Assembly (NCBI GenBank): GCA_009779265.1
Contig: WREP01000012.1
Location: forward strand, 1-59,775
Reading direction: 5' to 3'
Origin: Betaproteobacteria bacterium
GTDB lineage: Bacteria > Pseudomonadota > Gammaproteobacteria > Burkholderiales > Rhodocyclaceae
DNA length: 59,775 bases
In this document: one piece after another, positions 33,910-43,005 of the stretch
Numbering within the stretch: position 1 is the first letter of the stretch
Layout: every line of letters begins with the position of its first letter
Translations under genes and position numbers: made by a program
Notes under the pieces: generated by a model
Told to the model about the DNA's origin: nothing
The model's database searches: none
What the model saw: the letters and a program-made list of their open reading frames with translations, nothing else

Positions 33910-35925
33910 ATGAGAGCGTTTTTCCGGCCGGCGACGGCGTTGATGAATCGCTTGCGCTACACCCGCAAGTTTTCCTTGCTGGGCGCCGCCGTGGCCCTGC
34001 TCATGCTGCTGTTGCTGGCGACGGTCTATGACGACCGAAAACGCGACATCGAAACCGCCGAACAGGAGTTGGCCGGCCTGCAAATGCTCAAGCCGCTGAA
34101 TCGCGCCGTACAGTTCATGCAGCAGCACCGGGGTTTGTCCTCGGGCGTGCTGAACGGCAACGAAGCGATGAAGGCGGCGCGCGCCGGCAAGGAGCAGGAG
34201 GTCGAAGCCGCTCTGGCCGAGGTGGTCGAAGCGCTGCCGCCGGCCCTGCGCGAACTGCCAGGCTGGCGTCAAAGCAATGAGGACTGGCAAGCGATTCGCC
34301 GCGATGGCCTGAGCTGGACGCCAGCGGACAATCTCCGGCGGCACAGCGAAATGATTGCCAGGATGCTGGCCTTGATGGTCGATGTCGCCGACGCGACGCA
34401 ACTGACCTTCGATTCGCGTCCGGATACCTACTATTTCATGGATACCGTGGTCGTCAAGATGCCGGCCATGCTCGAACCGCTCGGCATCACCCGCGCCCGT
34501 GGCACCGGCGCGCTGGCGCGCAAGGAACTGCTGCCGCAGGTACGTACCGACTTGGCGGCCTTGATTGCCCAAATGTCCGGCACGCTGCGGGCGCAAAACA
34601 ACAATCTGGACAAGGTGATGCGCTTCGCGCCGAGTTTGCAGGGGGCGCTGACGGGGCCGAGCCGGGAATTTTCGAGCGGCGCCGAAAAAATCTTCACGCT
34701 GGTCCGCGACGATATTCTCGGCGAGCGCTTCGCCACGCCGTCGCAGGAGTATTTCGCCCTGACCACGCAGGTCATCGATCTCGGCTACAAAATGATGTTC
34801 GAGACCCTGATTCCGCAGTTCGAGCAGCAACTGCTGGCGCGCAAGGTGCATGCCGAGCGGGTGCTGGCCTTCGATATCGGGCTGTCGGTGCTGGTCATGG
34901 CCCTGGTGGCTTATTTCGGTATTGGTACCTACTATTCGGTGATTGCCAGCGTCGATGTCTTTTCGCGCGGCGCCCATCGCCTTGCCGACGGCGATCTGAG
35001 CGCCGAGTTCCATACCGAGGGTGACGACGAACTGCATGCCGCCGGCCGCGCTTTCAATGAGATGGCGGCGGCCTTGCGGGAGGTGCTCGGGCGCATTCGG
35101 GACGAAGTGCTGACCCTGCGCGCGGAGGCCGAGCAACTGGCCACGTCGAGCCAGCAGATATCGCTCGGCGCCACCGCCCAGAGCAGCGCGGCGTCGAACA
35201 TGGCGGCGACGGTGGAGCAGATGACCGTCAGCGTCGATCACATTTCGCACTGCGCCCGCGACGCGCAGGACAGCTCGCGCGCATCCGACACGGTTGCCGC
35301 CGAGGGCGGCCAGCTCGTCGCCGGCATGATCGGCGATATCGGCGAGATCGCCACGCTGGTCAACCAGGCGGCCGAATCGGTCGAAGCCCTGGGGCAGCAG
35401 TCGGAGGCGATCACGGCCATTGTCGGCACCATTCGCGACATTGCCGATCAGACCAATCTGCTGGCGCTCAATGCCGCCATCGAAGCGGCGCGCGCCGGCG
35501 AAAGCGGGCGCGGTTTCGCCGTCGTCGCTGACGAGGTGCGCAAGCTGGCCGAGCGAACGGCCAAGTCGACACAGGAGATTGCCGAGATGATCGAGGCCAT
35601 TCAGAGCGGCACCGCGACGGCCGTCGACGGCATGAAGCGCGGCGTCGACCGGGTGGCCGCCAGCGTCGGACAGGCGGAACAGACCGGCGCCGCGATTACC
35701 CGCGTCCAGGAGCAGTCGCGGCGGGTGGTCGAGGCCGTCACGGATATTTCCGGCGCCCTGGGCGAGCAGACCGTGGCCAGCACCGAAATCGCCAAGAATG
35801 TCGAGCGCATTGCCCAAATGGCCGAGCAAAACAACGCCGCCGCCCGCACCAATGCCGATACCGCGGAAAATCTGCACCAGTTGGCGGAAACCATCGGCCA
35901 GGAAGTTGCCCGCTTCCGTTCCTGA
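33910..35925 (+). CDS. Methyl-accepting chemotaxis protein with NIT-like sensor region
   Basis: 671 residues from ATG 33910 (AGGAAA 5 nt upstream). A cytoplasmic tail and TM1 (about 22-42) are followed by a roughly 290-residue all-helical periplasmic region containing '[20 protein letters not shown]', reminiscent of the NIT nitrate/nitrite-sensing fold. Then TM2 ('[20 protein letters not shown]'), HAMP ('[11 protein letters not shown]') and the signalling hairpin with '[43 protein letters not shown]'. There is no C-terminal CheR-binding pentapeptide. The ligand is unknown. Confidence 0.93.
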   Translation: MRAFFRPATALMNRLRYTRKFSLLGAAVALLMLLLLATVYDDRKRDIETAEQELAGLQMLKPLNRAVQFMQQHRGLSSGVLNGNEAMKAARAGKEQEVEAALAEVVEALPPALRELPGWRQSNEDWQAIRRDGLSWTPADNLRRHSEMIARMLALMVDVADATQLTFDSRPDTYYFMDTVVVKMPAMLEPLGITRARGTGALARKELLPQVRTDLAALIAQMSGTLRAQNNNLDKVMRFAPSLQGALTGPSREFSSGAEKIFTLVRDDILGERFATPSQEYFALTTQVIDLGYKMMFETLIPQFEQQLLARKVHAERVLAFDIGLSVLVMALVAYFGIGTYYSVIASVDVFSRGAHRLADGDLSAEFHTEGDDELHAAGRAFNEMAAALREVLGRIRDEVLTLRAEAEQLATSSQQISLGATAQSSAASNMAATVEQMTVSVDHISHCARDAQDSSRASDTVAAEGGQLVAGMIGDIGEIATLVNQAAESVEALGQQSEAITAIVGTIRDIADQTNLLALNAAIEAARAGESGRGFAVVADEVRKLAERTAKSTQEIAEMIEAIQSGTATAVDGMKRGVDRVAASVGQAEQTGAAITRVQEQSRRVVEAVTDISGALGEQTVASTEIAKNVERIAQMAEQNNAAARTNADTAENLHQLAETIGQEVARFRS

Positions 35926-36022
35926 ATCCTGCGCTGCCGGCGTTCCGGGCGCGCCTGCTGGCCCCTGCGCCGCCAGCCGCTGGCGACAGGGTGAGTCCAT
36001 GGCAGTTAAACCCATAGAAAAT

Positions 36023-36036
36023 TTGATGCAGATCAA
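36023..36036 (+). promoter_or_regulatory. FNR/ANR box upstream of the cytochrome c peroxidase gene
   Basis: TTGATGCAGATCAA is an exact match to TTGAT-N4-ATCAA. Its centre (36029.5) lies about 41 nt before a likely start point near 36070, with GAGAAT at 36058-36063 as a possible -10, as expected for a class II FNR-activated promoter. Peroxidase induction at low oxygen is known for related bacteria. Confidence 0.85.
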
Positions 36037-36100
36037 TATTATATGTTGGCTGTAGGTGAGAATGGATCGTTTCGCTTTTCCACAACAGGGAGTGTTCACC

Positions 36101-37096
36101 ATGAAACGAACCGTTCTTTCCGCTGCCATCGTCGTGCTGTCCGGCCTCGCCCTGGCGCAGACCCCGGCCGCCGATGAGCCGATCCAGCCGATCCGGCCGG
36201 CGGCCAATGTCAATCTGGGCATGGTCGAATTGGGCAAGAAGCTCTACTTCGATCCGCGCCTGTCCAAGTCCGGTTTCATTTCCTGCAACTCCTGTCACAA
36301 CCTGTCGATGGGCGGCACCGACAACATTCCGACCTCGATCGGCGACCAGTGGCAGCAGGGGCCGATCAACGCGCCAACCGTGCTCAATTCCAGCCTCAAC
36401 CTCGCCCAGTTCTGGGACGGCCGCGCCAGCGATCTCAAGGAACAGGCCGGCGGCCCGATCGCCAATCCGGGTGAAATGGCCTTTACCCACACGCTGGCGA
36501 TCGGCGTGCTCGAATCGATTCCGGCCTATGTCCGCGAATTCAAGCAGGTCTTTGGCAAGGACAAGATCGACATCGACCAGGTGACCGCCGCCATCGCCGA
36601 GTTCGAGAAGACCCTGGTGACCCCGAATTCGCGCTTCGACCAGTGGCTGCTCGGCAAGCAGGACGCCCTGAGCAAAACCGAACTGGAAGGCTATGCCCTG
36701 TTCAAGGATAGCGGCTGCGTCGCCTGTCACAATGGCGAGGCCGTTGGCGGCAATTCCTTCCAGAAAATGGGGCTGGTCGAGCCGTACAAGGCCAACATGG
36801 CGGAAGGCCGCGCGGCGGTGACCGGCCAGGACGCCGACCGCTTCAACTTCAAGGTGCCGACCCTGCGCAATGTCGAAATGACCTATCCGTACTTCCACGA
36901 CGGCGCCGCCAATACCCTGACCGAAGCCGTCGACATCATGGGCCGCCTGCAATTGGGCAGGAAGTTCAGCAAGGAAGAAAACGCCAAGATCGTCGCCTTC
37001 CTGAAGACCCTGACCGGCGATCAGCCGAGCTTCAACTTGCCGATTCTGCCGCCTTCCACCGACGCGACGCCGCGGCCGACCCCGTTCGTCAAATAA
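36101..37096 (+). CDS. Di-haem cytochrome c peroxidase
   Basis: 331 residues with a signal peptide ('MKRTVLSAAIVVLSGLALA'). Two CXXCH haem sites: 'FISCNSCHNLSMGG' (about residue 66) and 'SGCVACHNGEAVGG' (about residue 210). It also has 'FWDGRASDLKEQAGGPI', 'VPTLRNVEMTYPYFHDGAANTL' and 'GRKFSKEENAKIVAFLKTLTG', typical of the CcpA/MauG family. It reduces periplasmic H2O2 with electrons from c-type cytochromes. It has an FNR box upstream and is followed by a terminator, then the ccm operon that makes its haem attachment possible. Confidence 0.95.
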   Translation: MKRTVLSAAIVVLSGLALAQTPAADEPIQPIRPAANVNLGMVELGKKLYFDPRLSKSGFISCNSCHNLSMGGTDNIPTSIGDQWQQGPINAPTVLNSSLNLAQFWDGRASDLKEQAGGPIANPGEMAFTHTLAIGVLESIPAYVREFKQVFGKDKIDIDQVTAAIAEFEKTLVTPNSRFDQWLLGKQDALSKTELEGYALFKDSGCVACHNGEAVGGNSFQKMGLVEPYKANMAEGRAAVTGQDADRFNFKVPTLRNVEMTYPYFHDGAANTLTEAVDIMGRLQLGRKFSKEENAKIVAFLKTLTGDQPSFNLPILPPSTDATPRPTPFVK

Positions 37097-37118
37097 GCGG
37101 CGGGCAAGAGCAAATTGA

Positions 37119-37140
37119 CGGGGGCGCCAGCCCCCGTTTT
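37119..37140 (+). terminator. Rho-independent terminator after the cytochrome c peroxidase gene
   Basis: CGGGGGC-GCCA-GCCCCCG followed by TTTT, 22 nt past the stop codon. It separates the peroxidase gene from ccmA. Confidence 0.85.
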
Positions 37141-37223
37141 CATTGGCATGTTTGATCCAGGTTGTTCTGCCGTTAAACTTGCCTGTTTATCATTTGCCGC
37201 CGGATTCACACGGTTTTTTCCCC

Positions 37224-37841
37224 TTGCTACTCGAAGCTGACAATCTGGAATGCGTGCGCGGTGAGCGCCGCCTGTTCGCGGGCCTCGGCTTTCGGCTGGC
37301 GGCGGGAGAACTGCTTTTCTTGCAGGGCCGCAACGGCGCCGGCAAGACCAGCCTGCTGCGCATGCTGCTCGGCCTGCTGCCGCCGGAGCAGGGCGAAATC
37401 CGCTGGCGCGGCCAGCCGATCCGCAAGCTGGCCGACGAATATCGCGCCGATTTGTGCTACCTCGGCCATCTCAACGCCATCAAGGAAGAACTGACGCCCC
37501 TGGAAAATCTGCTGGCGACTGCCCGCCTGGCCGACGAGGATTTGAGCGAGGACGATGCCCTGGATGCGCTGGAACAGGTCGGCCTCGCCGGACGCGAGGA
37601 TCTGGCCTGCAAATATCTCTCGCAGGGGCAGAAGCGGCGCGTGGCGCTGGCCCGTCTGGTCAAGGAGCGGCGGCCGTTGTGGATTCTCGACGAGCCTTTC
37701 GTCGCCCTCGATGTCGCCGCCGTGGACTGGCTGGCCGGCCTTATTTCCGGCCATCTCCAGCGCGGCGGCCTGGCGGTGATGACCACCCACCAGCCGGTTG
37801 CCATTCCCGCCGGCACCGTGCGCGAATTGCGGCTCGGTTGA
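37224..37841 (+). CDS. ccmA: CcmA, ATPase of the haem-handling ABC complex in cytochrome c maturation
   Basis: About 205 residues from a TTG at 37224, the family's usual length and N-terminus ('LLEADNLECVRGERRLF'). ABC motifs: Walker A 'GRNGAGKTS', signature 'YLSQGQKRRVALARL', Walker B 'LWILDEPFVALD' and the His switch in 'MTTHQPV'. With CcmB-D it drives release of haem-loaded CcmE. The start is uncertain: no ATG fits and no good ribosome site precedes the TTG; an upstream TTG at 37143 is in frame. Confidence 0.92.
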   Translation: MLLEADNLECVRGERRLFAGLGFRLAAGELLFLQGRNGAGKTSLLRMLLGLLPPEQGEIRWRGQPIRKLADEYRADLCYLGHLNAIKEELTPLENLLATARLADEDLSEDDALDALEQVGLAGREDLACKYLSQGQKRRVALARLVKERRPLWILDEPFVALDVAAVDWLAGLISGHLQRGGLAVMTTHQPVAIPAGTVRELRLG

Positions 37842-37854
37842 GAATGAGGCGCTG

Positions 37855-38523
37855 ATGTTCAAAATCATTCTGGCGGTGATTGGCCGCGACTTGAAACTGG
37901 CCATGCGCCGCCAGGCCGACATCGTTTCGGCGCTCTTTTTCTTCATCATCGTGGTCAGCCTCTTCCCGCTCGGCGTCGGGCCGGAGCCGAACCTGCTGCG
38001 CACCCTCGCCCCCGGCGTGCTGTGGGTGGCGGCGCTGCTGGCGACCATGCTGTCGCTGCCGCGCCTCTTTGCCGACGATCACCGCGACGGCACCCTGGAG
38101 CAACTGGCCTTGGCGCCGCACCCGCTCGGCCTTGTCGTGACCGGCAAGGTGATCGCCCACTGGCTGGTTTCCGGCCTGCCGCTGGCCCTGATCGCGCCGG
38201 TGCTGGGCGTGCAGTTCGATCTTTCCAGCGAAGCCCTCTTCGTGCTGACCGCCGCCATCCTCATCGGCACGCCGGCCCTGTCCGGCATCGGCGCCATCGG
38301 CGCGGCGCTGACCCTGGGTCTGCGCGGCGGCGGCGTGCTCTTGTCGCTGCTGGTGCTGCCGCTGTACATCCCGGTGTTAATATTCGGCGCTGGCGCGGTC
38401 GATGCCACGGTGTCCGGTCTCGGGGGGGAAGGACACCTTTCCCTGCTCGCCGCGCTGACTTTCGCTTCACTCGGCTTTGCCCCCTGGGCTTCGGCCGCCG
38501 CCCTGAAGATCGCCCTCGAATGA
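37855..38523 (+). CDS. ccmB: CcmB, membrane subunit of the haem ABC complex
   Basis: 222 residues with six hydrophobic segments. 'VIGRDLKLAMRRQADIVSALFFFIIVVSLFPLGVGPEP' and 'LLSLPRLFADDHRDGTLEQLAL' are CcmB hallmarks. It follows ccmA by 13 nt and overlaps ccmC by ATGA. It anchors CcmA in the membrane. Confidence 0.95.
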   Translation: MFKIILAVIGRDLKLAMRRQADIVSALFFFIIVVSLFPLGVGPEPNLLRTLAPGVLWVAALLATMLSLPRLFADDHRDGTLEQLALAPHPLGLVVTGKVIAHWLVSGLPLALIAPVLGVQFDLSSEALFVLTAAILIGTPALSGIGAIGAALTLGLRGGGVLLSLLVLPLYIPVLIFGAGAVDATVSGLGGEGHLSLLAALTFASLGFAPWASAAALKIALE

Positions 38524-39278
38524 AAGACCGCTTCAATCTCTACCGCTTCGCCTCGCCGGCCACCTTCTACCCCCTGGCCGGCAAAATGATTCCGTGGTTC
38601 GCCGCCGCCGCCGTCCTTTTCGGCGTGGCCGGTCTGTGGCTCGGCATGCTGGTGGCGCCGACCGATTTCCAGCAGGGCGAGGGTTACCGGATCATTTTCA
38701 TCCATGTCCCGGCTTCCTGGATGTCGATGTTCATCTATCTGGTCATGGCCTTCTGGGCGGCCATTGGCCTGGCCTTCAACACCCGCCTGTCGGGCATGAT
38801 GACCCAGGCGCTGGCGCCGACCGGCGCGCTGATGGCCTTCCTCTCGCTGTGGACCGGGGCGCTGTGGGGCAAGCCGATGTGGGGCACGTGGTGGGTCTGG
38901 GATGCCCGCCTGACGTCGGAACTGATCCTGCTCTTTCTCTACATCGGCTATCTGGCGCTGACCGCCGCCATCGACGACGCGCGCCGCGCCGACAAGGCCG
39001 GCGCCGTGTTGCTGCTGGTCGGGGTGGTCAATATTCCCATCATCTATTTCTCGGTGCAGTGGTGGAACACCCTGCATCAGGGGTCGAGCGTCAACCTCGC
39101 CAAGTCGTCGATGGCCGTCACCATGCTCTGGGGCATGCTGTTGATGGCGCTGTGCTTCTGGATGTATTCCATCGCCGTCGCCCTCGCCCGCGTGCGCACC
39201 ATCATGCTCGAACGCGAGCGCCACACCGACTGGGCGCGGGCGGAATTGACCGAAGAGCGGGCCGGAGAACGGACATGA
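38520..39278 (+). CDS. ccmC: CcmC, haem-presenting protein of cytochrome c maturation
   Basis: 252 residues, six helices, with the tryptophan-rich periplasmic motif 'GTWWVWDARLT' and flanking haem-ligand histidines in 'IFIHVPASWMSM' and 'NTLHQGSSV'. CcmC binds haem and loads it on CcmE. It overlaps ccmB and ccmD by 4 nt on each side. Confidence 0.96.
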   Translation: MKDRFNLYRFASPATFYPLAGKMIPWFAAAAVLFGVAGLWLGMLVAPTDFQQGEGYRIIFIHVPASWMSMFIYLVMAFWAAIGLAFNTRLSGMMTQALAPTGALMAFLSLWTGALWGKPMWGTWWVWDARLTSELILLFLYIGYLALTAAIDDARRADKAGAVLLLVGVVNIPIIYFSVQWWNTLHQGSSVNLAKSSMAVTMLWGMLLMALCFWMYSIAVALARVRTIMLERERHTDWARAELTEERAGERT

Positions 39279-39475
39279 TCCACTGGAACAGCGTCGGCGA
39301 ATTTCTCGCCATGGGCGGTTACGGCCTGTACGTCTGGGGTTCGTTCGGCGTTACCGCGCTGATCATGCTGGTCGAGCCGATACTCGTCGCCCGCCAGCGC
39401 AAGAACACCATCGCCCGCCTCCGGCGTCAGCTGCGCGCCGACGCCAGAATTGAAAACCGGAGTCCCGAAGCATGA
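39275..39475 (+). CDS. ccmD: CcmD, small membrane subunit of the haem exporter
   Basis: 66 residues: one transmembrane helix ('[19 protein letters not shown]') after the CcmD-type start '[12 protein letters not shown]', and a basic tail ('[15 protein letters not shown]'). It is required for release of holo-CcmE from CcmABC. It overlaps ccmC and ccmE by 4 nt. Confidence 0.9.
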   Translation: MIHWNSVGEFLAMGGYGLYVWGSFGVTALIMLVEPILVARQRKNTIARLRRQLRADARIENRSPEA

Positions 39476-39954
39476 AGTCCCGTCACAAGAAACTGGCCTT
39501 GATCGGCGCTGCCCTGGTCGTCGTCGGCATCATCGCCCTCCTCGTGCTGAATGCGCTGAACAGCAATATCGCGCTCTACATCTCGCCGACCGACGTGGCC
39601 GCCGGCAAGGCGCCGGCCGACAAGCTGTTCCGCATCGGCGGCGTGGTCAAGGAAGGCAGCCTCGCCCGTCAGGCCGACGGCGTGACCGTCGCCTTCATCG
39701 TTACTGATACCGAGACGGACATCCCCGTGCATTACAAAGGCATCCTTCCCGACCTGTTCAAGGAAGGCAAGGGCGTGGTCGCCCAAGGCAGGTTGAGCGA
39801 AGATGGCCATTTCGCCGCCAGCGAGGTGCTGGCCAAGCACGACGAAAATTACATGCCGCCGGCCGCCGCCAAGGCCGTCGACGACGCCCACGCCCGCGCC
39901 GCCGGGAAAAAAGCCGCCGAGGATACCGCTACCCCGACGAAAGCGAGCAACTGA
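39472..39954 (+). CDS. ccmE: CcmE, periplasmic haem chaperone
   Basis: 160 residues: an N-terminal anchor helix ('[22 protein letters not shown]'), an OB-fold domain ('[12 protein letters not shown]', '[21 protein letters not shown]') and the motif '[10 protein letters not shown]', whose His forms the covalent bond to haem. A flexible Ala/Lys-rich tail follows. It receives haem from CcmC and passes it to CcmF. Confidence 0.96.
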   Translation: MKSRHKKLALIGAALVVVGIIALLVLNALNSNIALYISPTDVAAGKAPADKLFRIGGVVKEGSLARQADGVTVAFIVTDTETDIPVHYKGILPDLFKEGKGVVAQGRLSEDGHFAASEVLAKHDENYMPPAAAKAVDDAHARAAGKKAAEDTATPTKASN

Positions 39955-39956
39955 GC

Positions 39957-41945
39957 ATGATTCCCGAACTCGGCCATTTCGCCCTCATCCTTGCCGCTCT
40001 GGTCGCTCTGGTGCTCGGCACCCTGCCCTTGATCGGCGCCCACCAGCGCCGCTCGGCCTGGATCGCCCTGGCCCGCCCGGCCGCCGGCGCCATGACGCTG
40101 CTGGTCGCTTTCGCCTTCGCCTGTCTGACGCAGGCTTTCGTCGTCAATGACTTCTCGGTTCTTTACGTCGCCCAGCATTCCAATACGCTCTTGCCGCTGA
40201 TTTATCGCGTTTCCGCCGTGTGGGGCGGGCACGAGGGTTCGCTGCTGTTGTGGATGCTGATGCTGGCCGGCTGGGCAGCCGCCGTCGCGCTGCTGTCGCG
40301 CCAGTTGCCCGAGGTTATGGTCGCCCGCGTGCTCGGCACGCTCGGTCTGGTTTCCTTCGGCTTCTTGCTCTTCATTCTGCTCACCTCCAATCCCTTCGAC
40401 CGTCTGCTGCCGGGCGCCATTGAAGGGCGCGATCTCAATCCGCTGCTGCAAGATCCCGGTCTGGTCATCCACCCGCCGCTGCTCTACATGGGCTATGTCG
40501 GCTTTTCCGTGGCCTTCGCCTTCGCCATCGCCGCCCTGCTTTCCGGCCAGCTCGACGCCGCCTGGGCGCGCTGGTCACGGCCGTGGACGACGGCAGCCTG
40601 GGTTTTCCTCACCCTCGGTATCGCCGTCGGCTCGTGGTGGGCCTATTACGAATTGGGCTGGGGCGGCTGGTGGTTCTGGGACCCGGTCGAAAACGCCTCG
40701 TTCATGCCCTGGCTGGTCGGCACGGCGCTGATTCACTCGCTGGCGGTTACCGAAAAGCGCGGCAGTTTCAAGAACTGGACCGTGCTGCTGGCCATCTCGG
40801 CCTTCTCGCTGTCGCTGCTCGGCACCTTTCTCGTCCGCTCCGGCGTGCTGACCTCGGTGCATGCCTTTGCCACCGATCCGGCGCGCGGCATTTTCATTCT
40901 GATCTTTTTGATCGCCGTCATCGGCTCCTCGCTGGCGCTGTTCGCCTGGCGGGCGCCGAGCGTCGGCCTCGGCGGGCGCTTCGCCCTGATTTCGCGCGAA
41001 TCGCTGCTGCTCACCAATAACGTGTTGCTGGTTGTTGCCTGCGCCACGGTACTGCTCGGCACGCTCTATCCGCTCCTGGTCGACGCCTTGGGCATTGGCA
41101 AGATTTCGGTTGGCGCGCCTTATTTCAACGCGGTATTCGTGCCGGTCATGGCGCCGGTGCTGTTTCTCATCGGCATCGGCCCCTTCGCCCGCTGGAAGGA
41201 AGCGGCGTTGCCCGAGATCCTGCGCGCCGTGCGCTGGGCCTTCGCCGTCGGCGTCATCGTCGCCATCGCCCTGCCGCTGCTCTACGGCCACTGGTCGCTG
41301 CTGACCGCCCTTGGGCTCCTGCTCGCCGCCTGGATCGCCGCCACCGCCGTCATCAACTTTGTCGCCCGCGCCCGCCAGACGCGCGGCGAGGCTTCGCTGG
41401 CCCGCGCCCTGCTCCGCCAGCCGCGCAGCTTCGTTGGCATGCACCTCGCCCACCTCGGCGTCGCCGCCTTCGTCGTCGGCGTCACCATGGTCATGAGTTT
41501 CGAGGAAGAAAAGGACGTCAAGATGGAGGTCGGCGAGACGGTTACCGTTGCCGGCTACAGCTTTAGCTTTCACGGCATCCAGCGGGTCGAGGGGCCGAAT
41601 TACGTCGCCGCCCGGGGCTTGTTCGACCTGAGCCGTGACGGCAAACTGCTGCGCCAACTGCTGCCGGAGAAGCGCAATTATCACTCCTCGGCCATGCCGA
41701 TGACCGAAGCCGCGATCGACGCCGGCCTCTGGCGCGACGTCTACGTCTCGCTCGGCGAGCCGATCGACAGCGACAAGCCAGAAGGCGCCTGGGCCGTGCG
41801 CGTCTATTACAAGCCCTTCGTCGACTGGATCTGGGGCGGCTGCCTGCTGATGTCGCTCGGCGGCCTCCTCGCCATGCTCGACCGCCGTTACCGCCTGAAG
41901 GCGCGAAGCGCCGCCCACCTGCCTGCTGGAAGCCAACACGCATGA
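39957..41945 (+). CDS. ccmF: CcmF, cytochrome c haem lyase subunit
   Basis: 662 residues with about 15 helices. Hallmarks: 'YRVSAVWGGHEGSLLLW', the WWD motif 'GWGGWWFWDPVENASFMPW', 'RSGVLTSVHAFA' and the C-terminal domain 'GGLLAMLDRRYRL'. It takes haem from CcmE and attaches it to apocytochrome CXXCH cysteines with CcmH. It starts 2 nt after the ccmE stop and overlaps ccmG by ATGA. Confidence 0.97.
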   Translation: MIPELGHFALILAALVALVLGTLPLIGAHQRRSAWIALARPAAGAMTLLVAFAFACLTQAFVVNDFSVLYVAQHSNTLLPLIYRVSAVWGGHEGSLLLWMLMLAGWAAAVALLSRQLPEVMVARVLGTLGLVSFGFLLFILLTSNPFDRLLPGAIEGRDLNPLLQDPGLVIHPPLLYMGYVGFSVAFAFAIAALLSGQLDAAWARWSRPWTTAAWVFLTLGIAVGSWWAYYELGWGGWWFWDPVENASFMPWLVGTALIHSLAVTEKRGSFKNWTVLLAISAFSLSLLGTFLVRSGVLTSVHAFATDPARGIFILIFLIAVIGSSLALFAWRAPSVGLGGRFALISRESLLLTNNVLLVVACATVLLGTLYPLLVDALGIGKISVGAPYFNAVFVPVMAPVLFLIGIGPFARWKEAALPEILRAVRWAFAVGVIVAIALPLLYGHWSLLTALGLLLAAWIAATAVINFVARARQTRGEASLARALLRQPRSFVGMHLAHLGVAAFVVGVTMVMSFEEEKDVKMEVGETVTVAGYSFSFHGIQRVEGPNYVAARGLFDLSRDGKLLRQLLPEKRNYHSSAMPMTEAAIDAGLWRDVYVSLGEPIDSDKPEGAWAVRVYYKPFVDWIWGGCLLMSLGGLLAMLDRRYRLKARSAAHLPAGSQHA

Positions 41946-42526
41946 ATCGCTATTTCTGGATACTCGGCGCTTTCGCCGCCCTCGCCAGCCTTCTCGCCGT
42001 CGGCCTCAGTCTTAATCCGCGCGCCATTCCCTCGCCGCTGGTCGGCAAGCCGGCGCCGGCTTTCCGCCTGACGGTGCTGGACAATCCGGAGCAGACTTTC
42101 GGCCCCGAAGCACTGCGCGGCAAGCCGTGGCTGCTCAACGTCTGGGCGTCGTGGTGTATTTCCTGCCGGCAGGAGCATCCAGTACTGGTCGAGTTCGCGA
42201 AAAAGGTCGACGTGCCGCTGATCGGCCTCAATTACAAGGAAGTGCGCGGCGACAGCGAGTTCGACATGAGCAAGCTGCCGGCCGACGAAGAGGTCAGGCT
42301 CGCGCAGCAACGCGCCAAGGCCTGGCTGAACGCCCACGGCAACCCCTACCGGCTGACGGTGATGGACATCGACGGCCGTGTCGGCATCGACTTCGGCGTC
42401 TACGGCGTGCCGGAAACCTATGTCATCGACAAGGACGGGGTCATCCGCATGAAGCACACCGGGCCGATCAGCCCGGAGGCGCTGGCGAAGAAAATCCTGC
42501 CCCTGCTGGCGGAGCTTGGCCAATGA
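41942..42526 (+). CDS. ccmG: CcmG/DsbE, periplasmic thioredoxin of cytochrome c maturation
   Basis: 194 residues: a signal anchor ('WILGAFAALASLLAVGLSL'), a thioredoxin fold with CXXC 'WASWCISCRQEHP' and the acidic 'GVPETYVIDKDGVI' with cis-Pro. It keeps apocytochrome cysteines reduced. It overlaps ccmF and ccmH by 4 nt. Confidence 0.95.
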   Translation: MNRYFWILGAFAALASLLAVGLSLNPRAIPSPLVGKPAPAFRLTVLDNPEQTFGPEALRGKPWLLNVWASWCISCRQEHPVLVEFAKKVDVPLIGLNYKEVRGDSEFDMSKLPADEEVRLAQQRAKAWLNAHGNPYRLTVMDIDGRVGIDFGVYGVPETYVIDKDGVIRMKHTGPISPEALAKKILPLLAELGQ

Positions 42527-43005
42527 TCGCCCGCGTCTTCGTCTTGGTGCTCGCCCTCGGCCTCGGCAGCGCCGGGGTGCACGCCTCGTCCGCCTGGGAA
42601 GCCGCGCAGGCCGCCGATCCGGTCGCCGAAAAGCGCCTGCAAGACTTGTCCAGGGAATTGCGCTGCCTGGTTTGCCAGAACGAAACCATCGCCGATTCCA
42701 ATGCCGATCTGGCTGTCGACCTGCGCCGCGAGATTCGCAGCATGATCCACGATGGCCGCTCCGACAATGAGATCCTCGATTTCATGGTCGCCCGCTACGG
42801 CGACTTCGTGCTCTACCGGCCGCCGGTCAAGGGCATCACGCTGCTGCTCTGGGGCGGCCCGGTGCTGCTCCTACTGCTGGGCGTTGGCGCCCTCTTCGCC
42901 TATCTGCGCCGCCGCGCCAGCCGGCTCGGCGACGCCGAGCGCCCCCTGTCGGCCGAGGAAGCCAGCCGCATCGAAGCCCTGCTCAAGGAAAACGATAACA
43001 AATGA
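42523..43005 (+). CDS. ccmH: CcmH (CcmL-type), thiol-redox subunit of the haem lyase
   Basis: 160 residues with a signal peptide, the LRCXXCQ motif 'ELRCLVCQNETIADSNADLA', 'LRREIRSMIHDG' and 'FMVARYGDFVLYRPP', then a transmembrane helix ('LLLWGGPVLLLLLGVGALF'). It presents the apocytochrome thiols to CcmF. It overlaps ccmG and ccmI. Confidence 0.95.
   Translation: MIARVFVLVLALGLGSAGVHASSAWEAAQAADPVAEKRLQDLSRELRCLVCQNETIADSNADLAVDLRREIRSMIHDGRSDNEILDFMVARYGDFVLYRPPVKGITLLLWGGPVLLLLLGVGALFAYLRRRASRLGDAERPLSAEEASRIEALLKENDNK

Noticed and set aside
37142-37223. FNR-like TTGATCCAG upstream of ccmA
   Set aside because: Only the left half-site fits; the right half is GTTGT rather than ATCAA.
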